A program made the translations under genes and the position numbers. Below the pieces are notes generated by a model that saw only the letters and a program-made list of their open reading frames with translations, was not told the origin of the DNA and did not search any database. 64,000 nucleotides of DNA from Chitinophaga oryziterrae. Lineage in GTDB: Bacteria > Bacteroidota > Bacteroidia > Chitinophagales > Chitinophagaceae. The stretch is from NCBI RefSeq assembly GCF_009758125.1, contig NZ_WRXO01000003.1, positions 620,001-684,000 on the forward strand. Direction: 5' to 3'. Shown here piece after piece: positions 37,925-46,468 of the stretch. How positions within the stretch are numbered: the stretch's first letter is position 1; each line of letters begins with the position of its first letter.

Positions 37925-38302
37925 ATGAAGAAGTGGACAGCTATATTACTTTTCTCCATATATGCTATAGGATCGACAGAACTGGACCAATTGCTGCGTC
38001 TTCCATTGCTGGTAAAGCACTTTATCAGGCATAAAGAAGAGAATTCGGGTATTACGATTGCAGCCTTCATCAAAATTCATTACATAGACGAGCAGCCATA
38101 CGATGTTGATTATGAGCAGGATATGCAGTTGCCTTTCAAAAAGGCCGATTGCCACTGTATCATTTTACCGTCTCTTTTACCTCCTCCCATCGCGACTGTT
38201 TATCATACAATAACACCTGCCCGGCAGGAATACGTTGTTTTTAATGACAGTTATATTCCCCTTCCCAAAAAGGATACATTATTTAAACCTCCCAGAGCCT
38301 GA
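37925..38302 (+). CDS. Small exported protein of unknown function, first gene of the ApbE operon
   Basis: This 125-residue protein was not assigned to a family. It opens with a signal-peptide-like segment (KKWTAILLFSIYAIGSTEL), then LPLLVKHFIRHKEENSGIT and an acidic stretch (YIDEQPYDVDYEQDMQLPF). The His-rich centre (KHFIRHK, KIHY) and the ADCHC segment could bind metal, but this is speculative. It lies 41 bp upstream of the thioredoxin-like gene on the same strand and has a promoter-like sequence just ahead, so it is probably a real operon member rather than a chance frame. Confidence 0.65.
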   Translation: MKKWTAILLFSIYAIGSTELDQLLRLPLLVKHFIRHKEENSGITIAAFIKIHYIDEQPYDVDYEQDMQLPFKKADCHCIILPSLLPPPIATVYHTITPARQEYVVFNDSYIPLPKKDTLFKPPRA

Positions 38303-38343
38303 GCAGCCGTATTTTCTTTTTTAACCATTAATGTAATTACAAC

Positions 38344-38787
38344 ATGAGAATGTATTTCGCTTTTATAGCAATAGCATTGCTATGCTCTTTTACGCCTGCC
38401 TGGGAAACAGATTTTGCAGTAGCAAAGGTCAGGGCACAGCAGGAAAAGAAGTATATCCTGCTTAATTTTTCAGGTTCTGACTGGTGTGGTCCCTGTATAC
38501 GGATGCATAGTGAAATATTCGGGTCAGACCAGTTTAAACAGTTTGCAGATGCTAACCTGGTACTTGTGAATGCGGATTTTCCCCGGCAAAAGAAGAACAG
38601 GTTGCCGAAGGAACAGGAACAACAGAACGATCGTCTGGCGGATACTTATAATGCCGCAGGCAGTTTTCCTTTCACTGTTTTACTGGATGCCAGTGGAAAA
38701 GTGTTAAAGTCGTGGGACGGGTTTCCGAAAGAGAAAACAGATGTCTTCATAGATGAGATCAACCAGGTTATTCATGGAAAGCAGTGA
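38344..38787 (+). CDS. Thioredoxin-like exported protein
   Basis: This 147-residue thioredoxin-fold protein has a short signal peptide (YFAFIAIALLCSFTPAW) and the redox motif WCGPC (Cys48, Cys51) inside NFSGSDWCGPCIRMHSEIF. The cis-Pro loop is probably GSFPFTVLLD. It resembles thioredoxin_7/DUF255-type small reductases that act on envelope proteins. Its end overlaps the ATG of apbE by 14 bp, so the two are likely translationally coupled, and the pairing suggests redox care of flavinylated or metal-binding envelope proteins. Confidence 0.88.
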   Translation: MRMYFAFIAIALLCSFTPAWETDFAVAKVRAQQEKKYILLNFSGSDWCGPCIRMHSEIFGSDQFKQFADANLVLVNADFPRQKKNRLPKEQEQQNDRLADTYNAAGSFPFTVLLDASGKVLKSWDGFPKEKTDVFIDEINQVIHGKQ

Positions 38788-39712
38788 GCTGGTATTGCAT
38801 AAGCGGGCATTGAAGCTGATGGGGAACCGTTTTGAAATAACGGTTGTAAATGATAATAAGGAACTGGCAGAAGCCCGTATAGATGATGCAGTAGCAGAAA
38901 TCAGGCGTATAGAAAAATTGCTGACCACTTTCAGTGAGGACAGTGACACGGCCCGTGTGAACAGAAATGCAGGTATTATGCCTGTTGCGGTCGCACCTGA
39001 AGTAGTACAGTTGATAAAGCGTTCTATCCGTCTGTCGGGGCTTACGCAGGGAGCTTTTGATATTACTTACGGTTCTGTAGACAAGCGTCTGTGGAACTTT
39101 GACCCCAATATGACTGCTTTGCCCGACAAGCAAACGGCCAGGCAGATGGTGCGACTGATCAACTACCGCAATATTATCCTGGATGAAGCTGAGAACACGG
39201 TGTTCCTCAGAGAGAAAGGTATGCGCATAGGTTTCGGGGGCATTGGAAAAGGGTATGCCGCAGAGATGGCGAAAAAGGTATTGCAGGAGCAGGGGATAAG
39301 CAGCGGTATCGTAAATGCCTCCGGAGATCTTACAACCTGGGGACTTCAGCCCGACGGAAAGCCGTGGACGGTAGGGATTGCCAATCCGGATGCCACACAT
39401 CAACTGTTTTCTTCCCTGGATATTTCTGATATGGCCGTTGCCACTTCCGGCAATTATGAAAAGTATGTGATGATTGATGGTAAAAAATATTCGCATACCA
39501 TTGACCCGGCCACCGGTCTGCCGGTGACGGGGATCAAAAGTGTAACCATCATTTGCGGGAATGCCGAAATAGCAGACGCTATGGCAACGCCTGTAATGAT
39601 AATGGGTATTCGTGTAGGGCTTGATCTGATTAACCAGATTTCAGGAATGGCCTGTGTTATCATCGATGATCAAAATAAAATCTTCACTTCAAAAAACATC
39701 CGTCTAAAATGA
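38774..39712 (+). CDS. apbE: FAD:protein FMN transferase
   Basis: ApbE attaches FMN covalently to Ser or Thr of extracytoplasmic redox proteins, using FAD and magnesium. The 312-residue protein carries LMGNRFEITV, GGIGKGYAAEMAKK, the TSGNYEKY segment and HTIDPATGLPV, all family hallmarks. No signal peptide or lipobox is obvious at the chosen ATG (38774), unusual for a periplasmic ApbE. A longer start at 38753 does not add one. No FMN-binding-domain target protein is seen in the window. It overlaps both the thioredoxin-like gene and the DUF4266 gene. Confidence 0.92.
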   Translation: MESSELVLHKRALKLMGNRFEITVVNDNKELAEARIDDAVAEIRRIEKLLTTFSEDSDTARVNRNAGIMPVAVAPEVVQLIKRSIRLSGLTQGAFDITYGSVDKRLWNFDPNMTALPDKQTARQMVRLINYRNIILDEAENTVFLREKGMRIGFGGIGKGYAAEMAKKVLQEQGISSGIVNASGDLTTWGLQPDGKPWTVGIANPDATHQLFSSLDISDMAVATSGNYEKYVMIDGKKYSHTIDPATGLPVTGIKSVTIICGNAEIADAMATPVMIMGIRVGLDLINQISGMACVIIDDQNKIFTSKNIRLK

Positions 39713-39918
39713 AATACATTATAGCAGGCATTATTATCATTGTTACGGCAGGCTCTTGTACAACCGTGAAAGAATATCAGAAGAACCGTTTGAATGACGG
39801 AGAGATGTCATTAGGAAACCGTAAAGTAGAAAAAACGGAACTCAGTTTTCAATCGTACCGCGAAGGCGCCTCCGGCGCCAATGCCGGTAAGAGTGGAGGA
39901 GGTTGTGGCTGTAACTAA
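39709..39918 (+). CDS. DUF4266 small lipoprotein
   Basis: This 69-residue lipoprotein has lipobox TAGSC with Cys17, followed by TTVKEYQKNRLNDGEMSL, the core DUF4266 signature. The tail is Gly/Ser-rich and ends GGGCGCN, giving two closely spaced cysteines that could bind metal or form a disulfide. The 4-bp ATGA overlap with apbE and the following DUF3570 gene form a conserved gene order in Bacteroidota. Function is unknown; a substrate of ApbE or of the thioredoxin-like protein is a reasonable guess. Confidence 0.88.
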   Translation: MKYIIAGIIIIVTAGSCTTVKEYQKNRLNDGEMSLGNRKVEKTELSFQSYREGASGANAGKSGGGCGCN

Positions 39919-39936
39919 TTACATTAAATCGGAACA

Positions 39937-41124
39937 ATGAAAAAAATCTGTTTATCAGTACTAGGTTTATATATAGGGATGCTGGCCGCTTTTTCACAGG
40001 ATACTTCCCAGTATAAAAGCCGTAAGCTCACATTTGAAGAAGCCAATTTTATTTCAAGTTATTATAATCAGAACGGGAATAATTCAGCCGTTACAGGAGG
40101 TATCGGAACAGAGAAACTAACAGATCTTTCCAACTCATTTGAGATAAAGCTGAATATGTGGGATAAGAAAGAGCGCAAGCATACATTTGATTTTGAGCTG
40201 GGCATTGATCATTATACATCTGCATCTTCAGATAAGATCGATCCCAAGACCATCTCTTCCGCATCTCATGCCGATACACGTCTGTATCCATCTCTGAACT
40301 GGTCTGTGGAAAACGGGAAAAAGGGCACTACGTTCGGGGCCGGATTATCAGTTTCCCATGAATTTGATTATACGTCTTTTGGGATGAATGTACTATTTGC
40401 AAAAAAGACGAATAACAAGAGCGGAGAGTTTTCTGTTAAGTTACAGGCTTATCTTGATAAGCTGAAGCTGATACAGCCTGTTGAACTGCGATCATATAAT
40501 AACACGTACGGGGAAAATGATTATCCGACTGCCAGTCGTAATTCTTTCAGTACTTCGCTTTCGTATTCACAAATCATTAACCAGCGTTTACAAGTGATAT
40601 TTCTGGCGGATGTTATTTATCAGCATGGTTATCTTGGTTTGCCTTTTCACCGCATCTACTTTAAGGACGGAACAGAAAGTGTGGAAACGTTACCTGCGGA
40701 CCGGTTAAAAGTTCCACTTGGGGTGCGTGCAAATTATTTCCTGGGAGACAATATTATCCTGCGAGGATATTATCGTTATTACCGCGATTCCTGGGGATTA
40801 GAGGCGCATACGGCCAATATTGAAACATCTGTGAAGGTGACGCCGTTTTTATCTGTCACGCCCTTTTACAGGTATTATATACAATCTGCTGTGAAGTATT
40901 TTGCACCGTATGAAATGCATACTTCGGCGGAGGAATATTATACGAGTAACTACGATCTGTCCAAATTTACAAGTGGGTTCTTTGGAGCAGGTTTCAGGCT
41001 TATTCCACCGAAGGGGGTGTTTGGCATTCAGCATTTTAACATGTTGGAATTGCGTTACGGACATTACCAGAAAAATAATGGCATGCAATCCAATATTGTG
41101 TCATTAAATATCAGGATAAAATAA
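39937..41124 (+). CDS. DUF3570 outer membrane beta-barrel protein
   Basis: This 395-residue protein has a signal peptide (KKICLSVLGLYIGMLAAFS) and long amphipathic, aromatic-rich strands ending in SIVSLNIRIK-like sequence (NIVSLNIRIK), typical of an outer membrane barrel. Segments such as GIDHYTSASSDKID and the HADTRLYPSLNWS region fit DUF3570. It lies 18 bp after the DUF4266 gene and ends the operon before a terminator. The whole set (thioredoxin-like, ApbE, DUF4266, DUF3570) implies an envelope-spanning function that has not been described to my knowledge. Confidence 0.87.
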   Translation: MKKICLSVLGLYIGMLAAFSQDTSQYKSRKLTFEEANFISSYYNQNGNNSAVTGGIGTEKLTDLSNSFEIKLNMWDKKERKHTFDFELGIDHYTSASSDKIDPKTISSASHADTRLYPSLNWSVENGKKGTTFGAGLSVSHEFDYTSFGMNVLFAKKTNNKSGEFSVKLQAYLDKLKLIQPVELRSYNNTYGENDYPTASRNSFSTSLSYSQIINQRLQVIFLADVIYQHGYLGLPFHRIYFKDGTESVETLPADRLKVPLGVRANYFLGDNIILRGYYRYYRDSWGLEAHTANIETSVKVTPFLSVTPFYRYYIQSAVKYFAPYEMHTSAEEYYTSNYDLSKFTSGFFGAGFRLIPPKGVFGIQHFNMLELRYGHYQKNNGMQSNIVSLNIRIK

Positions 41125-41130
41125 AGCATT

Positions 41131-41163
41131 GCCCGCAGACAATTTAGTTTGCGGGCTTATTTT
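41131..41163 (+). terminator. Terminator after the ApbE/DUF3570 operon
   Basis: GCCCGCAGAC (41131-41140) pairs with GTTTGCGGGC (41147-41156), with one mismatch, then TTATTTT. The next 268 bp up to the sigma-factor gene are AT-rich and hold no recognisable gene. Confidence 0.8.
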
Positions 41164-41431
41164 GCATACTTATTAAATTAATTGATATTACAAAGTTGAA
41201 TTGACTATCAGTTGTTTAGAAAAATTATATTGGCTGCATTTGGAAAATGTATTATCTTATAATTAAATTGGACAAGAATTAATGTGAATTCGCGGGAAGC
41301 AGAATTGCAAAATTAAGTTCGGGAATTTAAAATAAGCGGCTACTAGTCGGCCGTACTGTACGTGCTTTTACACCAATTTATAACCAACCAATTAAAATAC
41401 AACAGCACCCGCTGTTGCCAGGGATGGAAAC

Positions 41432-41977
41432 ATGAAAGACAGGCTACATAATGAGGAACTAATGCTGTTGCGCCTTAGAGAAGGAGATGAGGTGGCGCTT
41501 CGGGAATTGGTAGACCTATACCGTCCTCAGATGTTGATGGAAGCATATTATATTCTGAGGAACATGCATGAGGCAGAAGACCTTGTGCAGGATGTTTTCA
41601 TCCGGTTCTGGAGCCTGAGGGATAAGGTAGAATTAAAGCCTTCCTTTTCGGCTTACCTGTCAAGAGCAGTACGTTATGAATGTATCATCAAGATCAAAAA
41701 AGAGAAGGTAAGAGAGAGAAGACAGCACCAGTATAGTTATTTCATGGAATCCAGCGTTAATATAAAACCCTTTGAGAACGCTGAACTGGCCAGCAAGTTA
41801 AATGATGCCATGCAGGAAATTCCTCCCGCAGCCCGTAAATCCTTTATGATGGCGTACATGGAAGACAAGAGCCAGAAGGCGATTGCAGCAGAACAAAACA
41901 TCAGTTTGCAGGTAGTGAAGAATAATATCAGCAAAGCGTTAAAGATTTTACGGCAGAAATTGCATACTGTAAAATAA
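41432..41977 (+). CDS. ECF sigma-70 factor, FecI-like
   Basis: This 181-residue extracytoplasmic-function sigma factor has region 2 (LVDLYRPQMLMEAYYILRN, EAEDLVQDVFIRFWSLRDK) and region 4 (FMMAYMEDKSQKAIAAEQNI followed by VVKNNISKALKILRQKL). It directs RNA polymerase to a small set of promoters when released by its anti-sigma partner. The FecR gene follows 52 bp downstream. In Bacteroidota such pairs usually precede a SusC-like receptor that controls them; none is present here. Confidence 0.93.
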   Translation: MKDRLHNEELMLLRLREGDEVALRELVDLYRPQMLMEAYYILRNMHEAEDLVQDVFIRFWSLRDKVELKPSFSAYLSRAVRYECIIKIKKEKVRERRQHQYSYFMESSVNIKPFENAELASKLNDAMQEIPPAARKSFMMAYMEDKSQKAIAAEQNISLQVVKNNISKALKILRQKLHTVK

Positions 41978-42029
41978 TCCCTGTTACCGGACGTTACCTT
42001 TCAACCGATTTTTACTTATAAGTTCGTAG

Positions 42030-43157
42030 ATGAATACCAAGCTGGAAAATATTAGGCTTTTAGTGATGAATGAGATTCTTGGCACGCTCACGGATGCTGA
42101 GCGGGAGGAACTATCCAGAGACCTGGATAGATATCCTGATGCCAGGGCCATGAGAGAGGATATGCACAGGGTATTAGCCAATGATGAGGTGCTGAATTAT
42201 GTGAAGCAGCAGGCTGTCATTCATCCTGCAGATGTTATTATCAACCGTGTGAACAGTCAGAAGCGCAGAAGAAAGGTCATGAGCCTGGCAATTGTAAGCG
42301 CTGCTGCAGCCCTGATACTCTTCTTTGCTGTTAAGGAATTATACAGGCCGGACCAAACCGGCAAACCTGTTTTAGCCGGATCTGTTGTTAAAAAACAGCA
42401 TATACAGTTACAACTTTCCAATGGACAGACGATCGATCTGAATACTGATACCAGCCAGGTATTGGCCGGTAATGTGGTGCTGAAGAATGCTAATAAGACA
42501 CTGACCTATAAATCAGGGGAAGCTGCGGGATTTGCAACACTGACCGTTCCTCCGGGAAAAGATTACACTATTCATTTATCCGACGGTTCTGAGGTACAGT
42601 TGAATGCTGCTACTTCTATCCGTTTTCCTTTGTCTTTTACAGGTAATACCAGGGAAGTATTTATCAATGGGGAAGCCTATCTTAAAATAGCAAAAGACGC
42701 TGACAAGCCTTTTATCGTTAATCTGCCTAATTCCTCTGTTCATGTGTTAGGTACAGCATTCAATGTCAATACTTATGATAGCGGAATTGTAAAAGTAGCG
42801 CTTGTAGAAGGGGCTGTTAAGTTCGTGAATAAAGAAAACAGTCTTCAGTTATTACCAGGACAGGAAGGTGTTTCTTCTGCAGGCAACATCAGTACGCATC
42901 CTTTTGATGAAACAGAGGTGTTAAGCTGGAGAAGTGGCCGTTTCCTTTTCAGTAATGCCAGTTTAGAGGATGTATGCCGGGTTATTCCCAGATTATATGG
43001 TCTTTCCCTGGAACTGGATAACAAGCAGGTTGCCAGCAGGCGCTTTTCGGGTGTAATAGACAGGAATCAACCTTTAGAAAATGTGCTGAAAGCACTAAAA
43101 GCTACAAACGCGATCGACTACTATGCGGACAAAGAGGGAGTCTTTCATATTAAATAA
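42030..43157 (+). CDS. FecR family anti-sigma factor
   Basis: This 375-residue protein spans the inner membrane and regulates the adjacent ECF sigma factor. It has an N-terminal cytoplasmic segment with the NDEVLNYV region, one membrane helix (SLAIVSAAAALILFFAVKEL, about residues 88-107), the periplasmic FecR domain (TVPPGKDYTIHLSDGSEVQL, GEAYLKIAKDADKPFIV, GTAFNVNTY), and a C-terminal DUF4974 secretin/STN-like domain (FSNASLEDVCRVIPRLYG). No TonB receptor gene follows, so the signal input is distant or unusual. Confidence 0.92.
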   Translation: MNTKLENIRLLVMNEILGTLTDAEREELSRDLDRYPDARAMREDMHRVLANDEVLNYVKQQAVIHPADVIINRVNSQKRRRKVMSLAIVSAAAALILFFAVKELYRPDQTGKPVLAGSVVKKQHIQLQLSNGQTIDLNTDTSQVLAGNVVLKNANKTLTYKSGEAAGFATLTVPPGKDYTIHLSDGSEVQLNAATSIRFPLSFTGNTREVFINGEAYLKIAKDADKPFIVNLPNSSVHVLGTAFNVNTYDSGIVKVALVEGAVKFVNKENSLQLLPGQEGVSSAGNISTHPFDETEVLSWRSGRFLFSNASLEDVCRVIPRLYGLSLELDNKQVASRRFSGVIDRNQPLENVLKALKATNAIDYYADKEGVFHIK

Positions 43158-43339
43158 TCAAATCTAACTGCCTCCTTAGGTCCAGAATGTGAATGTAATA
43201 TCAGCCCCGCTCTTCTGTAACAATGTGTACGGATGCAGCGGCATAATCGATTCCACTTACCTGTTTCTTGCCGGTTAAAGAAACATAGTATCCTCTAACC
43301 AAAATCAATTTTTAAACATTGAAAGGGAAACCCGCGATT

Positions 43340-44317
43340 ATGAAATTTAAAGTGGCCCCTGAGAAAGAGGCGCTTCTAGAGATCAGCTCTGTTTTTCCGC
43401 CCAAATATCCGGTCCACAGCATTCCACAGGCAGAAATTGAATTCGTAAAGGGGGACTTTGGTTCCTATAGTACACAAATAATAAGAACAGACTCCTGGGC
43501 AATTGGCTGGCTTCATTTTTCTATTAAAAAGGAAGTGATATTATACCCCACTACGGACACGGGCATGGTTGCATTGTATTGCACGTTGAACGGACGTATT
43601 CCCTGTGTCCTGCAGGGATTTGGAGAGCTGGTATTAGAGAACAGGAAGTACAGTTTTTATTATATACCGCCCTTAATCCATAATGAAGCCAGGTTTGTAC
43701 CCGGCGAATATGAAGCAGTGTACATCTCTTTTGGCGATGATTTTTTAGCAGAGTGTGCGGAAGAAGATTTAATAAAACTGAAAGACCTGTACCAAAGGAA
43801 GGTGGAGCAGGTGCAGAATGGAGAAGTGTTCCCGCCATTTAACATTACGGACAGAGAGCTGGAAAATTTTGATATGATCCGCTATCATAAATTAAGTGGC
43901 ACTAAAATGAAGCTGCATCTTGCGTCAAGGATCAATGATCTGCTGGTAAATTATTTCTCAATACTGGAGACGGGGAAAGATCCTGCGCAGGAAGAAAAGA
44001 ATGCGGCTGTTCAGACAGTATCCCGGTATATTACATTGCATCTGGGAGATAGTTTAATTAATCCGGTACTGGAGAAAATAGCGGGAATGAATGTGAACAG
44101 TTTAGAAAAGGAATTTAAGAAAGTTTTTTTGGTACCACTGCAGCAATATGTGGAAGATTCACGCATGGAAGAAGCGAAGAGACAATTGATGCAGACAGGT
44201 TTGCCTATAGCTGATATTGCCACCAGTGTGGGATACAGCGACCCTAATTATTTTGCTACTGTGTTCAGAAAGAAATGCAGGATGTCTCCGACGCAATACC
44301 GTAATACGCATAAATAA
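43340..44317 (+). CDS. AraC family transcriptional regulator
   Basis: This 325-residue regulator has a C-terminal AraC domain with AGMNVNSLEKEFKKVFLVPL in the first helix-turn-helix and ADIATSVGYSDPNYFATVF in the second, ending PTQYRNTHK. The N-terminal half is a divergent cupin-like sensor (YSFYYIPPLIHNEARF). ATG at 43340 is chosen over a TTG 21 bp upstream. It occupies the place behind fecI-fecR where a TonB receptor is usually found, though the 182-bp gap makes a separate promoter likely. It converges on azoR. Confidence 0.87.
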   Translation: MKFKVAPEKEALLEISSVFPPKYPVHSIPQAEIEFVKGDFGSYSTQIIRTDSWAIGWLHFSIKKEVILYPTTDTGMVALYCTLNGRIPCVLQGFGELVLENRKYSFYYIPPLIHNEARFVPGEYEAVYISFGDDFLAECAEEDLIKLKDLYQRKVEQVQNGEVFPPFNITDRELENFDMIRYHKLSGTKMKLHLASRINDLLVNYFSILETGKDPAQEEKNAAVQTVSRYITLHLGDSLINPVLEKIAGMNVNSLEKEFKKVFLVPLQQYVEDSRMEEAKRQLMQTGLPIADIATSVGYSDPNYFATVFRKKCRMSPTQYRNTHK

Positions 44318-44352
44318 TTACGCTGGATAAAAGCTATATACTTATATGGAAA

Positions 44353-44400
44353 TATAAAAACCGGAGGCCGTCTGATAAAAGACGGCCTCCGGTTTTTATA
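44353..44400. terminator. Bidirectional terminator with 21-bp perfect arms
   Basis: Arms 44353-44373 and 44380-44400 are exact complements (TATAAAAACCGGAGGCCGTC...), with a GATAAA loop and T-tracts on both strands. The right arm contains the azoR stop codon (44396-44398), so the hairpin serves the AraC gene and azoR. Confidence 0.85.
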
Positions 44401-44971
44401 ATATCTCTACACTTGCCAATCCGTTTTCTACCGCATTTTCTACCAGACCATCGCCTTCTATCCGGTAAGTGGTTACATCCGTTAAGCCAATGAAGCCCAG
44501 GATAAACCTCAGGTAAGGCTCTGAAAAATCAAAGCCTTTCATAGGGCCATCAGAATAGACCCCTTTAGAAGCTATTGCCAGATACACTTTTTTATCTTTC
44601 AGCAATCCTTGCGGTTTACCGGTAGCATAGCTGAAGGTCTTGCCTGCACGTACAATATGATCTATCCAGGCTTTCAGCGCAGAAGGCATATTGAAATTGT
44701 ACAGGGGGACACTGATAACAATGATATCAGCCGCTTCTAACTGCTCAACCGCTGCATCTGAATGACGGCCGGCGGAGGCTTCACCCATGCCCATAAAAGC
44801 GCCCAGGAGTTCGGCTTCTATATGCGCATATTTGGTTTCCACTACATCGTTCACGGTAACAGTACTGCCCGGATAACGGCTTTGTAGCTTCTCTACGATC
44901 TTATTTCCCAGCTTGTTGCTGTTGGACGCCTCGCCCCTTGGGCTGGAGGTCACGTGCAATATTCTTTTCAT
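44396..44971 (-). CDS. azoR: FMN-dependent NADH:quinone oxidoreductase/azoreductase
   Basis: AzoR reduces quinones and azo compounds with NADH and FMN, protecting against electrophile stress. The 191-residue flavodoxin-fold protein shows the phosphate-binding N-terminus HVTSSPRGEASNSNKLG, the FMN contact VPLYNFNMPSALKAWIDHI, and the SKGVYSDGP segment. Length is normal. It is divergent from an HxlR regulator, with an inverted-repeat operator between them, the same arrangement as the Bacillus YodB-AzoR1 pair. Cytoplasmic. Confidence 0.92.
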   Translation of the reverse strand: MKRILHVTSSPRGEASNSNKLGNKIVEKLQSRYPGSTVTVNDVVETKYAHIEAELLGAFMGMGEASAGRHSDAAVEQLEAADIIVISVPLYNFNMPSALKAWIDHIVRAGKTFSYATGKPQGLLKDKKVYLAIASKGVYSDGPMKGFDFSEPYLRFILGFIGLTDVTTYRIEGDGLVENAVENGLASVEIL

Positions 44972-44991
44972 GCCATAAAATTATGTATCTT

Positions 44992-45028
44992 TACTAAGCT
45001 TTTATTAGTAGTAAGTAAAAGCTTAGTA
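44992..45028. promoter_or_regulatory. Perfect 13-bp inverted repeat, candidate HxlR operator
   Basis: TACTAAGCTTTTA (44992-45004) and TAAAAGCTTAGTA (45016-45028) are exact complements separated by 11 bp. The site is 21 bp from the azoR start and 22 bp from the hxlR-type gene start, and it adjoins a -7-like TATCTTTA (44986-44993). The TACTA/TAGTA ends resemble known YodB-type operators. Confidence 0.65.
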
Positions 45029-45050
45029 CTAACCTTTTTATTAGTTACTT

Positions 45051-45440
45051 ATGGCATTTGGAAGATCAAGCCACTCGGAGTGCAACGGGGCATTGGCTGC
45101 AGTAGGGGATGCGTTATATGCAATCGGAGGGAAATGGAAGCTGAGGATCATTATTGCCTTATCAGATGGCAGTAAACGGTTCAATGAGCTGCAACGCTCT
45201 ATACCAGGAATTTCAGCGACCGTATTGTCCAATGAGTTGAAAGACCTGGAAATGAATGGCTTTATAAGCCGTAAAGTAAATGCAGAGGCTACACCCGTGG
45301 TAGTTGATTATGAAATAACGGAATACAGCGATACACTGAAAGATGTGGTAAGCGCACTACACCAGTGGGGAGCAATGCACCGGAACAGGATAAAAGAAAA
45401 GATGAGGGAAGAACGGGTCACTCATCCTCCAGCTTCCTGA
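45051..45440 (+). CDS. HxlR family winged-helix regulator, probable redox sensor
   Basis: This 129-residue MarR-like regulator has the HxlR core: AIGGKWKLRIIIALSDGSKRF, LQRSIPGISATVLSNELKDL and the wing VNAEATPVVVDYEIT. Cys11 in HSECNGAL sits where redox-sensing HxlR proteins such as YodB and HypR carry their reactive N-terminal cysteine. Divergent azoR and the shared operator support a quinone- or diamide-responsive repressor. Its last 23 bp overlap the convergent membrane-protein gene. Confidence 0.9.
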   Translation: MAFGRSSHSECNGALAAVGDALYAIGGKWKLRIIIALSDGSKRFNELQRSIPGISATVLSNELKDLEMNGFISRKVNAEATPVVVDYEITEYSDTLKDVVSALHQWGAMHRNRIKEKMREERVTHPPAS

Positions 45441-45792
45441 TAGCTGTCCTTTCTTTTTTCATGTCCAGCCGGACGAGTCCAAACAGACTCATATACACAT
45501 TTGCTATCCACACTAATGAAAACCCCGCAATGAGATAACCCCGCCAATCGTCCAGCAACAACCTGTACCCGGTGAAGATCAATGCCAGTATGGTTATATA
45601 ATGGCTAAAGCAATATTCGCAGGTAAAAAGGTAGAAGAACTTTCTACCCAGAAGGGTTTTCCTCGACAGGCTTTGCCTGGTACAATAATCCCTGGGTTCC
45701 CGGAAAACCTCTTCATGGGTAACTGTCCATGCCACACAGGCAATGGGTATTGCCAGTATAAATAGCCAGTGTAATTGCATTCCGATCGTCAT
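45418..45792 (-). CDS. Small membrane protein of unknown function
   Basis: This 124-residue protein has about three hydrophobic segments (LHWLFILAIPIACVAWTV, YCFSHYITILALIFTGYRLL, GYLIAGFSLVWIANVYMSL). Notable are the HEEVFREPRDYC stretch and FTCEYCFSHY, a CxxC pair at the membrane edge loosely recalling DUF1360 proteins. Identity is uncertain. A start at the second Met (45780) is also possible. It overlaps the end of the HxlR gene and lies 47 bp downstream of the next minus-strand gene, so those two may form an operon. Confidence 0.65.
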   Translation of the reverse strand: MTIGMQLHWLFILAIPIACVAWTVTHEEVFREPRDYCTRQSLSRKTLLGRKFFYLFTCEYCFSHYITILALIFTGYRLLLDDWRGYLIAGFSLVWIANVYMSLFGLVRLDMKKERTAIRKLEDE

Positions 45793-45839
45793 AGTTTCAT
45801 CTTTTGTGCTCCTGCATCTTATAATGATCCTGCCGGTAT

Positions 45840-46217
45840 TTATTTTGAAAAATGTGCCCGCACAAAAGCATGCAGCTGATTATCCGTTAGCTTGTCAGCG
45901 GGTTCAACATCGATCTTTATATTTTTAAAAAGATGATCTTCTCTTAAGAGATTGTATAGTTCCTGTTTAGCATCAGTAGGGCCACATAGCAATACTTCCT
46001 CATAATTTTTGATCGCATCTCCCAGTTGTTTGTAAAAAGCGGCCTGTTCATGCTGCTCCTTATTATGCATAAGGTGTTCACTTTTACTCAGACTTTGTTC
46101 TTTTTCTTCATGCGTGAATTTTGAGGTGACGATTTCTTCTATAGGGCCGATTGGGTATTCTATTAAATAAGCTGATGAATGATCCATCCAGATACCCAGC
46201 TTTTTTGTGGTAGTCAT
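45840..46217 (-). CDS. Conserved hypothetical protein, eRF1-domain-like
   Basis: This 125-residue protein starts TTKKLGIWMDHSSAYLIEYP and ends VRAHFSK, a pattern seen in small Bacteroidota proteins distantly related to the eRF1/baeRF release-factor fold. The centre contains LGDAIKNYEEVLLCGPTDAK, resembling the domain-3 region of that fold. No catalytic GGQ motif is present. A stress or translation-related role is only a guess. It is divergent from mlaE and upstream of the small membrane protein gene. Confidence 0.6.
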   Translation of the reverse strand: MTTTKKLGIWMDHSSAYLIEYPIGPIEEIVTSKFTHEEKEQSLSKSEHLMHNKEQHEQAAFYKQLGDAIKNYEEVLLCGPTDAKQELYNLLREDHLFKNIKIDVEPADKLTDNQLHAFVRAHFSK

Positions 46218-46468
46218 ATGATTCGTTTTATATAAGTGAAGAATTCTGTTACTAAATTAAGCTTAAAATAATTCTTATGACAGATGAAATGTACGGTGGG
46301 TAGGCATGACAGCCGTCATTTTTTATAAACGTTTGCTGTTTTATACATTAGAATAATTTAATTCCCCACAAAAATCCTGCAAATAAGCAATAAATGCCAA
46401 ACTTCATTGGCATAAGAGTTGTTAACCATAACAATAATGCCAGATCTCTAAACGATCTGCAGTAATAC

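Noticed and set aside
38768..39496. Minus-strand open frame of 242 codons opposite apbE
   Set aside because: ApbE motifs on the plus strand are intact across the whole stretch; the antisense product has no recognisable domain.
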